Shown here piece by piece: positions 26,993 to 36,151 of a DNA stretch of 64,000 bases (the stretch's first letter is position 1; every line of letters begins with the position of its first letter). The position numbers were made by a program, and so were the translations under genes. The notes beneath the pieces are model-generated. The model did no database searches, had not been told where the DNA came from, and was given only the letters and a program-made list of their open reading frames with translations. Origin of the DNA: Perkinsus olseni (lineage: Eukaryota; Perkinsozoa; Perkinsida; Perkinsidae); assembly GCA_013115135.1 (NCBI GenBank), contig JABANP010000218.1, forward strand, positions 18,155 to 82,154. The letters are read 5' to 3'.

Positions 26993-27026
26993 TTACTGCA
27001 AGATAAACTACAAATAGGAGGAGCAT

Positions 27027-28123
27027 AATAAGGACGAGCATCATCCCGAGCTCAGATCGGGTCCTCCTTCTCATGATGCTTCGTTGTAGTGTACTATGAT
27101 GGTAAAACATGTACAGAACAGCAGCAGCAGCAGCAGCATGATGATGATGTACAGAGTATCACAACAACAACATTAGGAAAGGGTGATATTCTTCTTCTCG
27201 CTCGCCCTGGACATGCTTACCCCTCGGAGAAGGAGGAGTATGGATATCACTAACAGCAGCAGCAGCAGCAGCAGGTATTGTTGTTAACTATTTCTATGAC
27301 TCTCTCCTCATCATCGTTCCCTCATCCTAATGGTGGTGATAATCATACACCATCATCATCCTTCAGGATGGTGGAATACTACGCTAAAGTAATAGTAATA
27401 TAATAACTACCTGGTAGTAGTAGTAGTAGTGTCGTGTGGTAGGAATGTTATCATTGTCAACACCTATCACCGATATGGAAGGCGGCTGTAAATGAATGGA
27501 ACAACACTCATCATCATCATCATCACCAGCAGCAGCAGCATCCTGAAGTAGTTCATTGGGTACAGAGGGAATGTTATGGTGATAATTGGAAAGCTGGTAA
27601 GGCGAGAGTAGACTGTGAATGTAGCATTTAGTACTAGTACTACTTGGTAGGTAAGGATAATACCTTATGTAAGATGGAACATGTTAATGCATTCCCTGAC
27701 ATAAGACTGTATCATGTATCAGGAGATGAGAATGGAACGGTATTACATACTTGGAAGTAGTAGCAGCAGCAGCACCCATACTCTATTATTGCGCTGTTGT
27801 TGTATGATGATGATGATGATGTCTGATCAGGTATGATGGTGAGAGGAGTGTACCCGGACTTCTAGGTTTTATCAATAAACATATATCTAATACGACTGTG
27901 GATGACGATAAAACAGTACATAAAGGAGTAAACAGTATAGGAGGTGTTCGTGTATCGGGGGGAACTGTATCATCATCGCCTACCATGCCGGTAATAGTAG
28001 TAGTGGTGGTGGTGATGAGTGTGGTGATGTTATTGTTAGGGAATACTACCTACCACTTCAGTGAGAAGGATAATCCCACAGGATGAACATGATAAACATG
28101 CATTGTATGCGTCTTTCATATGA
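27027..28123 (+). CDS. PDI-like thioredoxin-domain protein, active site CYHC
   Basis: A thioredoxin fold of the protein-disulfide-isomerase kind. Splicing the repeat-rich intron that ends at TGGTAG near 27443 joins FRMVEYYAK to ECYHCQHLSPIWKAAVNEW, giving 'Y-Y-A-K-E-C-Y-H-C-Q', equivalent to the A-x-W-C-x-H-C of PDI. A His6/Gln4 tract lies in the loop after WNN. Then GDNWKAGKARVDCEC, DNTLCKMEHVNAFPDIRLYH with the cis-proline (F-P), and YDGERSVPGLLGFINKHI, the last strand and helix. Upstream exon VYYDGKTCTEQ and DILLLARPGHAYPSEKEE precede it. Where the gene starts is unknown, and the end (ALYASFI, stop 28121-28123) is a best guess. No signal peptide or ER-retention signal was found, so location is open. 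Confidence 0.55.
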
Positions 28124-28276
28124 ATCGGACTTGTTTCGTTTATCACGACGGTTGATAGTGTGATGATGATGATACAACTCAACTTCACGGGCATCATTGA
28201 GAAAACGGTTTGTTCGCTTTAATGTTGTTCTTCTTGTTGCTACTCCACATCATCATCACATTAGATTCATCTACTA

Positions 28277-29202
28277 CTACTCCGACGGTGATACAACGCT
28301 ACGGATACCATCCTAAGCCAGCATGTGTAGATAACAATGATAACCTGATGGCATTACTACCTTATCCACAACTTTAATGGTAAAGTTACTCTTGTCGATG
28401 ATGAACCTATTCTTACACTCCTAAAATACAATGATGATCATCATCATAGTATGATCCCAGTAGTAGTAGGAGGAGGTGTTGTTGTTGTTATTACCTTAAT
28501 GCATTGATTAATAGCATCAAGGCCTTCTTCTTGACTCATATCCTGATATTATAGATCCTGCTCCTCCTGCTGCTGGTGGTATTAGTATTACCTTTTTGTA
28601 TAGTTTATCGAGTAATCCTAGTACGAAATACGATGCATAACCATGAGCACCGCGGGTAATCTTCTGGCATGATGCTAGATAATCCATGTAATACAGGGAT
28701 GCGCCTGAGATATGATACTAACAGGAATGATGGTTATGGTTATTATTACTGCCATCTTTAGCATCAAAGCCACCAATCAACATATTAACTTGATACGGTC
28801 CTTTCCTCAATGCATCGGCTAACTCATTCCTAATACCAATACAATCGCATCACAACATCATCATCTTGTTGTTGTTGTCAGCACTACTACCTTGTAAAGT
28901 TGGCCAAAGCATGAGTGGTTAGTTGTACACCATTAACCAAACTATATAGTTCCACATTACGAGAGATAAACTCCAAAAACTGGCAACTATCTGCCTGGGG
29001 TCCAGCAGCTAACATAAGAGTATTTCTCACTTCTACCTATTGTTGTATTCATACTACTACTACCTGCAACTAACTTGTTACCATCCATCTCGTATATCTT
29101 ATCCTCAGTTGTCTTGAATTTAACGATAGATTGTTCAACATGAGAATCGGCGGCCAGAATAACCCAATCCTTACCAGCGATACCAAAGGCGCAATCAGTC
29201 AT
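28277..29202 (-). CDS. PSMB2: Proteasome subunit beta type-2 (beta4)
   Basis: A non-catalytic beta subunit of the 20S proteasome core. From the Met at 29202: MTDCAFGIAGKDWVILAAD, TTEDKIYEMDGNKLVAG, then after a short intron EVRNTLMLAAGPQADSCQFL, EFISRNVELYSLVNGVQLTT, HALANFTR, RNELADALRKGPYQVNMLIG, ASLYYMDYLASCQKITRGAH, GYASYFVLGLLDKLYKK, EEGLDAINQCIK, ECKNRFIIDKSNFTIKVVDK and the end DGIRSVVSPSE (stop 28277-28279). Order and length match the beta4 family throughout. There is no N-terminal propeptide with a catalytic Thr, as expected. Introns of about 40-70 nt interrupt it. The plus-strand PDI-like gene ends just downstream, so the two genes converge. Confidence 0.92.
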
Positions 29203-29355
29203 TAATGAAAAGGGAGATACACTAACATCATAAGGAGTATCCTGCCGCTAACGCCACCACCCACAACCCCAACAACAGCGCTGCGGCATGCTATTGATAA
29301 AATGATGATGAGAACAAATGATGGTGAAGGGATTATACAATAATACAGGCCCATT

Positions 29356-30295
29356 CTAGTAGGCCCATTCGGTATCACATGTTGCTGTTTGAACTAATTC
29401 TAGTAATTGGGGATTCTCCATAGCTGCAGAGCATCGTTCTTTATCATTCAGTTGTTTACTGATCTGAAATGATAACAAAGATGATAATGGGACGTATGAG
29501 TGGGGTGATGTCATTACAGCTTGTGAATCATTATGAGTACCATCCTTTATGTGAATTATTATCTTCCATGAGTTCCCAAAATCATTCACTAACTTACTTC
29601 TTATACCTGAGAAGAGTAGTAGTGTGACGATGATGGGCATGATTATTACATAAGCCAATTAATGTCGCCAAAGAACAATGTTCAACTGTAGGTGTAAACT
29701 CAACTATCAAAGTGTTGCCCTTAACGCTCACACCTGATGATAAGAGTAATTATTATTGATGACACTTCATTATCATACAAATAATAATAATCTACTACTA
29801 CTACCGTACTACTACTACCTGTCGGATAACAAACCCTCAACTGTGATAGCGTCCATAGTGGATACTCAGGATCTTTGATATTTTTAATGCTGGCCCACAC
29901 ATCCATCTCCATACCTGTCATACTACTAGGTAATGGTAAATCATCATCAATGTATCTAATGACAATGACAGCATCGTCGTCGTCGTCGTATAGCTACGTA
30001 CCATCCCTACACTTTAGGTTGATATGGGTTCATATTCTTCTCATGTTCATCCTCCCGCAACACTTCATGAGGCTCCTCATCACCTTGTCGTCGTTCAATC
30101 GTTAATACACTGTTGTTCGCCGGGTGATGCTGCTGCTGCCCATCCTCATCATAAATCATCACAGTGGTAGTTGATATTAGATAATGATGGATAAACTATA
30201 AACCCAGAATAGTTCATGCCAATCATTTCCCACTGCTGCTGCTGCTGCTCGTCGATGATTTGCGGCGGGTTATCAAGAGTTACTCTAGAAAACAT
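29356..30295 (-). CDS. CIAO2: Cytosolic iron-sulfur assembly component 2 (MIP18/FAM96, DUF59)
   Basis: CIAO2 is part of the CIA targeting complex that delivers Fe-S clusters to apoproteins. Start Met 30295: MFSRVTLDNPPQIIDEQQQQ, then an acidic segment with EEPHEVLREDEHEKNMNPY, then MDVWASIKNIKDPEYPLWTL and SQLRVC, the family block. After an intron, SVKGNTLIVEFTPTVEHC joins SLATLIGLC: the conserved Cys in 'H-C-S-x-A-T-L-I-G-L' is present. The end is FQISKQLNDKERCSAAMENP and QLLELVQTATC (stop at 29356). All conserved DUF59 positions I can recall are present. Immediately upstream of the start the composition changes abruptly into the repeat region. Confidence 0.9.
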
Positions 30296-30487
30296 CTTCA
30301 CAGGTCCAGAGCCCCCCGTTTTGGTTAACATACAAAATAACGCATTTTGCAGGAACTGCGCATGTGCGATAGCGCACGCCGCCCAGTGCTACAATCGGGC
30401 TGTTCAATAGACAAGCCCCCCACAGGTCCTTACGCGTCAGCGTCGCGTGGGGGTGGCCGGCTTTGCCGGTAGTACCGGCAAGGAAAG

Positions 30488-30700
30488 GTACAAAATCCAA
30501 GGAAGCGCGTGCGACAGGGGGGCAAAAGCAACAGAAAAAAACTCCTGGATTGCGGGTGAAGGCAGGCGGGAAACCAGAAACCCCTCCCGAAACCGGAAGC
30601 AGGGCAACCCGATCCCGGAACTGTTACCCAAGTCAACCAGAAACCCGAACTGTTGCCCAGGTAATGCAGATCCCTGAAAACGCTTCCTTGGATTTTGTAC
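30488..30700. repeat. Short element with 20-bp perfect inverted ends
   Basis: GTACAAAATCCAAGGAAGCG at 30488-30507 is the exact reverse complement of 30681-30700. About 170 bp lie between them, GC-richer than the genes, with two imperfect copies of AACTGTT(A/G)CCCA. It looks like a small foldback or MITE-like element. A further TTGGATTTTGGG lies just outside on the right. Confidence 0.55.
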
Positions 30701-31529
30701 TTCTCCCTTGGATTTTGGGAATTACCCATAATAATATCTGATGATGATGCCATACCAGTCAATATGTCCGACCGAAATCAATAATGAGTGATCCGCGAGT
30801 TTCCCGCAGCTAAGGGGTAAGTCACCGCGGACCGCGGTTATCGCGATGAGGGCCGCCCTAGCAGGTAGACCTTTCCAAAAGCCAGGAACGTGGCGCTGTA
30901 GACGTCCCCCAAAGTCTCGAGTGCTACAGGAGCGGGAAAAAATCAGGCTTCAAGGTAACGGTAGGGCGGGTCCACCAAGGCGGATCAAGGCGGATGACTT
31001 TGGCAAGTCGCGGAGCCGGTCGAAGCCTTAGAGCAGGAAGACGTGATGACTAATTCATGTATTGCTCGTTATTGAGGAACGTTCCAATCTGAGGCTATAT
31101 TCAGTAAGATATTAGGTATTCCTGTACGCTGCGTCTCGCAACTCGTACCAGTTGGAGCTAGCACTAAGAAAACCCGATATTCAAAAAATTATTTGAGGGG
31201 GCTGTAGAAGTGGAACAGTACAGGTGGCGAGAGCTACTGCCAAAACCATCTCTCTCTCGCTCTGGACCGTATTCGACCAGGCGACAGACCAACAACCGGC
31301 AGGCAGATGACTCATAAATTATGAGGTCGGGCCCCGACCGTCGGGGTACGCAGGTTGAGTAACTCAGCACAGGAGACCAGCACTGGGCTGAGTTTGTTTG
31401 TTTTCTCCAAACCGCTCTACTTTACTCTCAGGTCTTCAATCCGCCTCTCCCACAGATTCCTATCTTGGGCATTGGCTTGCGACGGGTTCGCCGCCCTTGA
31501 ATCCTCTGCAACGAGGTCTATCCGGGTGT
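30701..31529. other. Repeat-region sequence without a recognised gene
   Basis: Contains ACCGCGGACCGCGGT, a stretch ending GGCAAGTCGCGGAGCCGG (near 31000) that resembles the stem at 33433-33471, and otherwise nothing I recognise. Open frames here show no family features. Confidence 0.4.
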
Positions 31530-31800
31530 ATCGCGATTCGTCCATGATCGATTGGTCCACTGCAGCTTCGATTCAAGATTGTTTCGTACAAATTTCGGTT
31601 CATTCATGATCTTTTCGTACATCGAAAAAGTGCATGTTTTGGTCACGATTTTTTCATCCATAACCGGTTTCGTACACGATTATTTCGTCCATGGGCGGTT
31701 GATTCAAAGATATGCTCGTTGTGATCTATTCGGCCACGATCTTTTCGAAAAAAATTGATTCGTCCCATAGTGGTTCGTACATATGAAACTTACGACACGG
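31530..31800 (-). repeat. Degenerate 15-bp array A1
   Basis: Most decayed member of the family of 15-bp arrays. Units have cores TTCGTCCA, TTCGTACA or TTCATTCA, followed by seven variable bases. The 15-bp phase holds for short runs and then slips. Core orientation is on the minus strand relative to GTACGA. Confidence 0.5.
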
Positions 31801-32080
31801 AAATGTTTATCGGGTGGGATGAACCCACGAACTCGGGATTACGAGCATTAGCTACTAACCTACTCCCCTGTAAGACTTCTACTGAAATCCAACAAAGTAC
31901 CGCCCATGCGATACCCAACCTATTCAACTTGGCTCCATTCATGTTTGGAGCCTCTAGGCACTGGGATCACCACAGAGACAAGTTGTCTCAGACAACCTGA
32001 TGTGGGGGAGTGCTAGATCGTCACCACTGGTGACTCACCAGTAGAGGCGGCGCTGAGATTCTTAGGTCGGAGTAGGTGAT
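31801..32080. other. No gene seen
   Basis: A short open frame (31755-32000) has no recognisable domain. No repeat structure noted. Confidence 0.3.
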
Positions 32081-32084
32081 GGTA

Positions 32085-32155
32085 ATAGCGGAATTGGTAG
32101 AGCTCCCGGCTTGCATGACGATGGTCCCAGGTTCGAATCTGGGTAGGGGTAGATG
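32085..32155 (+). pseudogene. tRNA-like sequence (box A and box B), not a working tRNA
   Basis: TAGCGGAATTGG fits box A and GGTTCGAATCT fits box B at tRNA-like spacing. A T-stem CCCAG/CTGGG exists but with an 8-base loop; the anticodon stem (CCCGG against GACGA) does not pair and no acceptor arm is found. Probably a tRNA-derived repeat head or decayed tRNA. Confidence 0.5.
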
Positions 32156-32179
32156 GAAGTGATGGCAGTGGTGCAGTGG

Positions 32180-32233
32180 CGCTACTTTTAGACATATGTG
32201 ACGCCGCGGCGTCACATATGTCTAAAAGTAGCG
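32180..32233. repeat. Perfect 54-bp palindrome
   Basis: Two 27-bp arms with no spacer, centred on CGCCG|CGGCG at 32206/32207. The left arm begins CGCTACTTTTAGACATATGT. It separates the tRNA-like sequence on the left from a 15-bp array on the right. Confidence 0.85.
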
Positions 32234-32480
32234 TGGACGAAACTCACGTGTACGAAAGGCTTGTACGAAAAGCCCTGGACGAAAGAAGCGGAGTTAGAGC
32301 ATGATTGGACGGAACGGCGTGGATGAAAGAATCATGTACGTAAAACCCGTGGACGAAAGAGGTGTGTATGAAAGAAGATGGACGGAAGTAACATGGGCGA
32401 AACAAGCAGGATGAACCCTACCATGGATGAAACAATCGTGGACGAAACCTACAACGTATGAAACAGCGATGTATGAATGG
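32234..32480 (+). repeat. Degenerate 15-bp array A2 (GTGGACGAA type)
   Basis: About 15 units with cores GTGGACGAAA, GTGTATGAAA or ATGTACGTAA and a variable remainder, mostly in 15-bp phase. Related in core to A7 (34612-34810), which is in the opposite orientation. Confidence 0.65.
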
Positions 32481-32504
32481 AGGTTCCCCAGTCTAGGGTG
32501 TATT

Positions 32505-32750
32505 ACGATTCGTACACCGGAAACTCGTACACTATCGCTTCGTACACGGCTCGTACACTGAATACTCGTTCACTCATTGAATTCATACATCGTCATTTCG
32601 TACACTTGAGACTCATACACGTAATTCTCGTACTCATGATACTCTTACATATAATACTCGTTCATGTAGTGAGTCGTACACTTAAAGTTCGTACACGTGA
32701 ATCTCATACACTGGCAACTCGTACACGAGCACGACTCGTACACTATGCTT
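32505..32750 (-). repeat. Degenerate 15-bp array A3 (CGTACAC type)
   Basis: About 16 units of the form (C/T)CGTACAC plus seven variable bases, for instance CGTACACGTGAATCT then CATACACTGGCAACT. Ends against repeat R3 at about 32745. Confidence 0.75.
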
Positions 32751-32960
32751 GCTGAGTCGCATTTTTGCGCCGCGCTGGGTGCAATGGCGGAGCGAAGGAA
32801 GTTATATTCTCTATAGGGGGCGAACTGTTCGCGCCACTCTGTGAGAAAAAGCTTATTAGTGCGAGTGGTATGGTGGTTAAGGTCGCGGACTCTTGATCGA
32901 AAGACCACAGGTTGGATCCTACGTGCAGGGACTCCCTTACAAGGGAGGAAGTAGAGTGGT
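32745..32960 (+). repeat. Composite repeat R3, copy 1, with tRNA-like core
   Basis: R3 has a constant order: array, then a conserved block from GCTTGCTGAGTCGCATTTTT through GGAGCGAAGGAAGTTATATT and CGAACTGTTCGCGCCACTCT, then GAGTGGTATGGTGGTTAAGG (box A-like) and CAGGTTGGATCC (box B-like), then the stem TCCCTTACAAGGGA. Other copies: 34805-35050, 60365-60611, and partial ones at 33541-33660 and 61740-61843. Likely a non-autonomous, Pol III-type repeat; inference. Confidence 0.55.
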
Positions 32961-32999
32961 GCTAAGGGGCGGGAGAGCGCCCCTGGGAGGAAACTGAAG

Positions 33000-33230
33000 A
33001 TGAGAGTGTATGAAATGCCAGTATACGAGTTGAAAGTGTACGACTATTATGTGTACGGGTGTTATATGTACGGGTATTACGTATACGAGCATCATGTATA
33101 CGAGTTTTATATGTACGAATCTCTTGTGTATGACTTTTCGGTGTACGAGCATTTCGCGTACGATTAGAAAATGTATGAGTATTGGAGACATGAGTCGAAA
33201 ATGTACGACTATTTGGTGTACGAAACGTGA
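33000..33230 (+). repeat. 15-bp array A4 (GTGTACGA type)
   Basis: Fifteen consecutive units in unbroken 15-bp phase. Each begins (G/A)T(G/A)TA(C/T)GA and ends with seven variable bases: GTGTACGACTATTAT, GTGTACGGGTGTTAT, ATGTACGGGTATTAC and so on. It shares unit order with A8 at 41216-41482. Read as codons it gives a pentapeptide V-Y-E-x-x, but one unit here has an in-frame TAG. Confidence 0.9.
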
Positions 33231-33244
33231 ACATCCCGGAGGGG

Positions 33245-33425
33245 AAGGTCACGACTCGTACAATGCACCAAATACCCGTACACAGAATACTCATACACCG
33301 GGAGGTGGTACATGTAGAACTCGTTCGCACAAAACTTGTACACATAACGTTCGTACACATAACACTCGTACACGTAATGCTCGTACACCATCATTTCGTA
33401 CACCATCATTTCGTACACCCTGCGG
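33245..33425 (-). repeat. 15-bp array A5 (CGTACAC type), inverted to A4
   Basis: About 11 units such as CGTACACATAACACT, CGTACACGTAATGCT and CGTACACCATCATTT (twice). A4 and A5 are in opposite orientation with only about 15 bp between. Confidence 0.8.
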
Positions 33426-33432
33426 AAATTTC

Positions 33433-33471
33433 TTCAGGCAAGTCGTGGAGCCGCTCCGCGACTTGCCTGAA
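33433..33471. repeat. 19-bp hairpin next to array A5
   Basis: TTCAGGCAAGTCGTGGAGC (33433-33451) pairs with GCTCCGCGACTTGCCTGAA (33453-33471) with one mismatch and a single-base loop. Confidence 0.8.
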
Positions 33472-33654
33472 AAATTTTCGAGCTCTGCCGCGCCTTGCTA
33501 GCAGCTTATCTCCTCCCTGACAGGGAGATCCACACCACATACACTAATAAACTTTCACTCACCCACTGGCGCGAACAATTCGCTCTCTATGGATAATATT
33601 ACCTCCTTCGCTCCCCCATTGCTCTCAGCGCGGCCCAAAAATGCGTCCCAAGCA

Positions 33655-33880
33655 GCGTAGTGTACGAGTCGTGCTCGTGTACGAGTTGATGGTGCACGAG
33701 TTTTATGTGTATGAGTTTTACGTGTATAAGTTTTATGTGTGCGAGTTTCATGTTTATGAGTTTCAAGTGTACCAAATGACGGTGTACGGATCCAAGAGGT
33801 GAACGAGCATTCAGTGTACGAGTCGTGTACGAAATGAAAGTGTAAGAGTTTTCGGTGTACGAATCGTGAGACACCCGGGC
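33655..33880 (+). repeat. 15-bp array A6
   Basis: Units such as GTGTACGAGTTGATG, GTGCACGAGTTTTAT and GTGTATGAGTTTTAC, about 14 in phase. The mate in the right arm is at 61536-61761. It directly precedes the Gag-like fragment. Confidence 0.8.
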
Positions 33881-33884
33881 ACCC

Positions 33885-34620
33885 TATGGTCCGAGTCCTG
33901 GATCCGGCCGAGGTGTTCATCAAGGCTCGCACTCTTCTCCTTGAGAAGTACAGTGAAGACTGATTTTCTGTGTACGAGAAGCTTCAGAAACGCCGTCTCG
34001 AAGCTGGGGAAACGGTTGAGGATTACCTGGGCTTCGGGTGGACTGCCTTGCCTAGGCAGGTTCCCCCTGAAAAAAACGATATCCTCACATGTGTCCAAAT
34101 GTGGCACGGTTTGCCGGACGTGCCGAGTCTGACTGCCGTTCGCGCGACCGGAGGCTCTCTCGGAGGCCATCCCGCGTACTCGTCACGAATTGGCATCGCT
34201 TGTTGGCAAATATGTGGCGCACTTTTCCATTGGGGGATGGTTAGGCATCGCGGCGGCAACGTTCACACGGTTGTGCGCGTTGTTTGAGCAGGGTAAACAG
34301 TATGAAGACTCCTTGCCGCCGATCTGGCTTGGTTTGCATTACAAGTTCCGCGCGCACTTGCAGCCGCGGGAGATCCGGTACACGGGGCCTGGCAAGTCCT
34401 GCCGTCGGCCAGCTGGGCTCCCCACTGTAACAGCAGTGCCACGGCTACGGCCGCTGTTCTCTTTCTCCGCCCCGTTCGGGTCGAGAACCGTTGTTGGTTA
34501 CGACCTCGGCGCTGCCGTTGGCACATGAAAGTGCTTGAATGTGAATCTGTCATCCCCGGTTTGAGTGTCGTGCTGGATTTTTGCAAAGCTCTCCGTGTCG
34601 GGGAACCTCCATCCATACAT
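33885..34620 (+). pseudogene. Retroelement fragment: Gag-like piece fused to RT thumb/RNase H piece
   Basis: First part: DPAEVFIKARTLLLEKYSED, a stop, then YEKLQKRRLEAGETVEDYL, a pattern of retrotransposon Gag. From about 34190: LVGKYVAHFSIGGWLGIAAA and TFTRLCALFEQGKQ, which parallel PVAGWLRVTAAMLTRIS in the pol at 45437-47296. Then ASWAPHCNSSATATAAVLF, ENRCWLRPRRCRWHMKVLEC and SVVLDFCKALRVG, which align with that pol's RNase H (EDRAWLRPKNCWRHINIAET). Most of the RT is missing and frames are broken, so it is dead. The right-arm mate is about 60796-61531 on the other strand. Confidence 0.7.
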
Positions 34621-34810
34621 CGCGGTTTCATACATTGCAGGTTTCGTCCACAATTGTTTCATCCATGGTAGGGTTCCTCCTGCTTGTTTCGTCCATATCA
34701 CTTCCGCCCATCCTCTTTCATACACACCTCTTTCGTCCACGGGTCTTACGTACATGATTCTTTCATCCACGCCGTTTCGTCCAATCATGCTCAAACTCCG
34801 CTTCTAACTC
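34612..34810 (-). repeat. 15-bp array A7 (TCGTCCA/CATACA type)
   Basis: About 13 units: CATACATCGCGGTTT, CATACATTGCAGGTT, TCGTCCACAATTGTT, TCATCCATGGTAGGG and others. The phase is kept apart from one place. Right-arm mate 60606-60804. Confidence 0.75.
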
Positions 34811-35050
34811 GTACACCATGCTTGCTGAGTCGCATTTTTGGGCCGCGCGCTGGGTGCAATGACGGAGCGAAGGAAGTTATATTGTCTATAGGGAGCGAAC
34901 TGTTCGCGCCACTCTGTGAGAAAAAGTTTATTAGTGTGAGTGGTATGGTGGTTAAGGTAGCGGACTCTCGATCGGAAGACCGCAGGTTCGAACCTATGTG
35001 CGGGGACTCCCTTACCAGGGAGAAGGGAGGAAGCAGAGTGGCAGTAAGGG
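34805..35050 (+). repeat. Composite repeat R3, copy 2
   Basis: Same order as at 32745-32960. Here the box B is intact: CAGGTTCGAACCT, with box A region GTGGTATGGTGGTTAAGGTAG and TCTCGATC in the anticodon position, so the source tRNA could be Ser(CGA). The anticodon stem does not pair well. Confidence 0.55.
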
Positions 35051-35051
35051 G

Positions 35052-35081
35052 CGCGAAAATTTTTTCGAAAAAATTTTCGCG
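35052..35081. repeat. Perfect 30-bp palindrome
   Basis: CGCGAAAATTTTTTC meets its reverse complement at 35066/35067. The right-arm copy (about 60336-60364) has lost one A and is imperfect. It closes R3 and is followed by one array unit (GTGTACGAGATGACG). Confidence 0.85.
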
Positions 35082-35136
35082 GAGTGTACGAGATGACGGT
35101 GTACGACTTAAAATCCCGGCTCTTCGTCCGCGACCT

Positions 35137-35510
35137 TGCGTAACATACAATGGGAAAAGAGCTCAAGTCGCGAATCGATCAGCCGGGGAGGAGACACTCC
35201 TACCAGGCGACCCCACCATTGAGGGAGGGACGGGTGGGTCAAAAACATCGACAGGACACCCGGCACTACCGTGCCAGACGCTGACCTCTCACGATGAACG
35301 GCTCGGTGACGTACACCGCCCCGCACGCATACACACGATTGTCTCCTGCGGCGGACTACCGTGGATTTTTCTTCGACACACGGAGTGTATCGATTACTAA
35401 AATCCCGTTTCTTCGCCCGCGACCTTGCGTAACATACAATGGGAAAAGAGCTCAAGTCGCGAATCGATCAGCCGGGGAGGAGACACTCCTACCAGGCGAC
35501 CCCCATCGTT
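35137..35510 (+). repeat. Two copies of an 80-bp repeat R1 flanking direct repeat R2
   Basis: R1 reads CCTTGCGTAACATACAATGG ... CGCGAATCGATCAGCCGGGG ... ACACTCCTACCAGGCGACCC, at about 35130-35213 and 35424-35505. A diverged third copy is at 36035-36115, where it ends the tyrosine-recombinase ORF. R1 copies lie on either side of R2 (35239-35400). Confidence 0.7.
35239..35400 (+). repeat. Direct repeat R2, copy 1 (LTR-like position)
   Basis: Starts GTCAAAAACATCGACAGGAC and ends GGAGTGTATCGATTACT. A near-identical copy in the same orientation is at 41050-41213, so the two enclose 35.4-41.05 kb. The right arm has both mates (about 60015-60177 and 54222-54389). No TG...CA ends are seen, so it is not a standard LTR. 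Confidence 0.75.
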
Positions 35511-35598
35511 GAGATCGATTCGAGACGACGAGGTCTCTTCCCATGCCCATCGTAGTAGGGGGCAGAAGAGGCTGCTGTGCAGTTGAGGTTAGATTGAG

Positions 35599-36151
35599 AT
35601 GAATGAGCCACCGACGCTTGGCTGGTTACTGGCAGAATGGCAAGACTGGGGAGAAAAAGAAACACTGCGGGCTAAACCCACGGTGCCGCGGTGGAAAGGA
35701 GAGGGCGACAGAAATGTGGCACGGTTGAAGCAAGATGCGTGGGCGGTCGCAGCGCGCAGCATCCGCCCAGCCACGGCGAAGACGTATGCGGTGGGGATGC
35801 GGTCGTGGATCAGGTTCACGGTCGAGTTGACTAAAGCCGACAAGAGGATGCGGGCACCGATGCCAGCCAATCTACAGGAGATGCAGGACTGGATTACTAG
35901 CATAGGAAACGCTGGGACCGCTAAGACGTACTTGATGGGGTGAAGAAGGCGCATGAGCTGCCGGGGTATGAGATCAACACGAGTAGCCCCATGCTAATAG
36001 CAACGGTGAAGGGACTCGAAGCCGCCGCGCCACCCATGGGAAGAGAGCTCGTGTCGCGAATCGAACAGCCGGGGAGAAGGCACTTCTGCCGGGCGAACAA
36101 CGTTACGATCGAGTCGAGACCGAGCTCAGCTGCCCAATCGTGTGCATGAAA
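35599..36151 (+). pseudogene. Tyrosine recombinase, N-terminal (core-binding) domain fragment
   Basis: From MNEPPTLGWLLAEWQDWG the ORF reads AARSIRPATAKTYAVGMRSW, IRFTVELTKADKRM, LQEMQDWITSIGNAGTAKTY and then LPGYEINTSSPMLIATVKGL: the SAM-like DNA-binding domain of phage-integrase-type recombinases as found in DIRS/Ngaro/Crypton elements. The left-arm copy loses one G at about 35937 and shifts frame; the right-arm copy (59265-59816, minus) stays open for 183 codons. Both run into repeat R1, so the catalytic Arg-His-x-x-Arg-Tyr domain is absent. Confidence 0.65.

Noticed and set aside
32085..32155. Functional tRNA-Ala(TGC)
   Set aside because: Boxes A and B fit, but acceptor and anticodon stems do not pair and the T-loop has 8 bases.
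33000..33420. CRISPR-like array (constant core, variable spacer)
   Set aside because: Units are only 15 bp, the constant part is 6-12 bp and degenerate, the 'spacers' are 3-9 bp, no Cas genes exist, and the genome is eukaryotic.
33001..33520. Several ORFs of 70-150 codons over the arrays as real genes
   Set aside because: Arrays of 15-bp units lack stops in several frames on both strands, so overlapping ORFs arise automatically. No start context, domain or conservation of one frame is seen.
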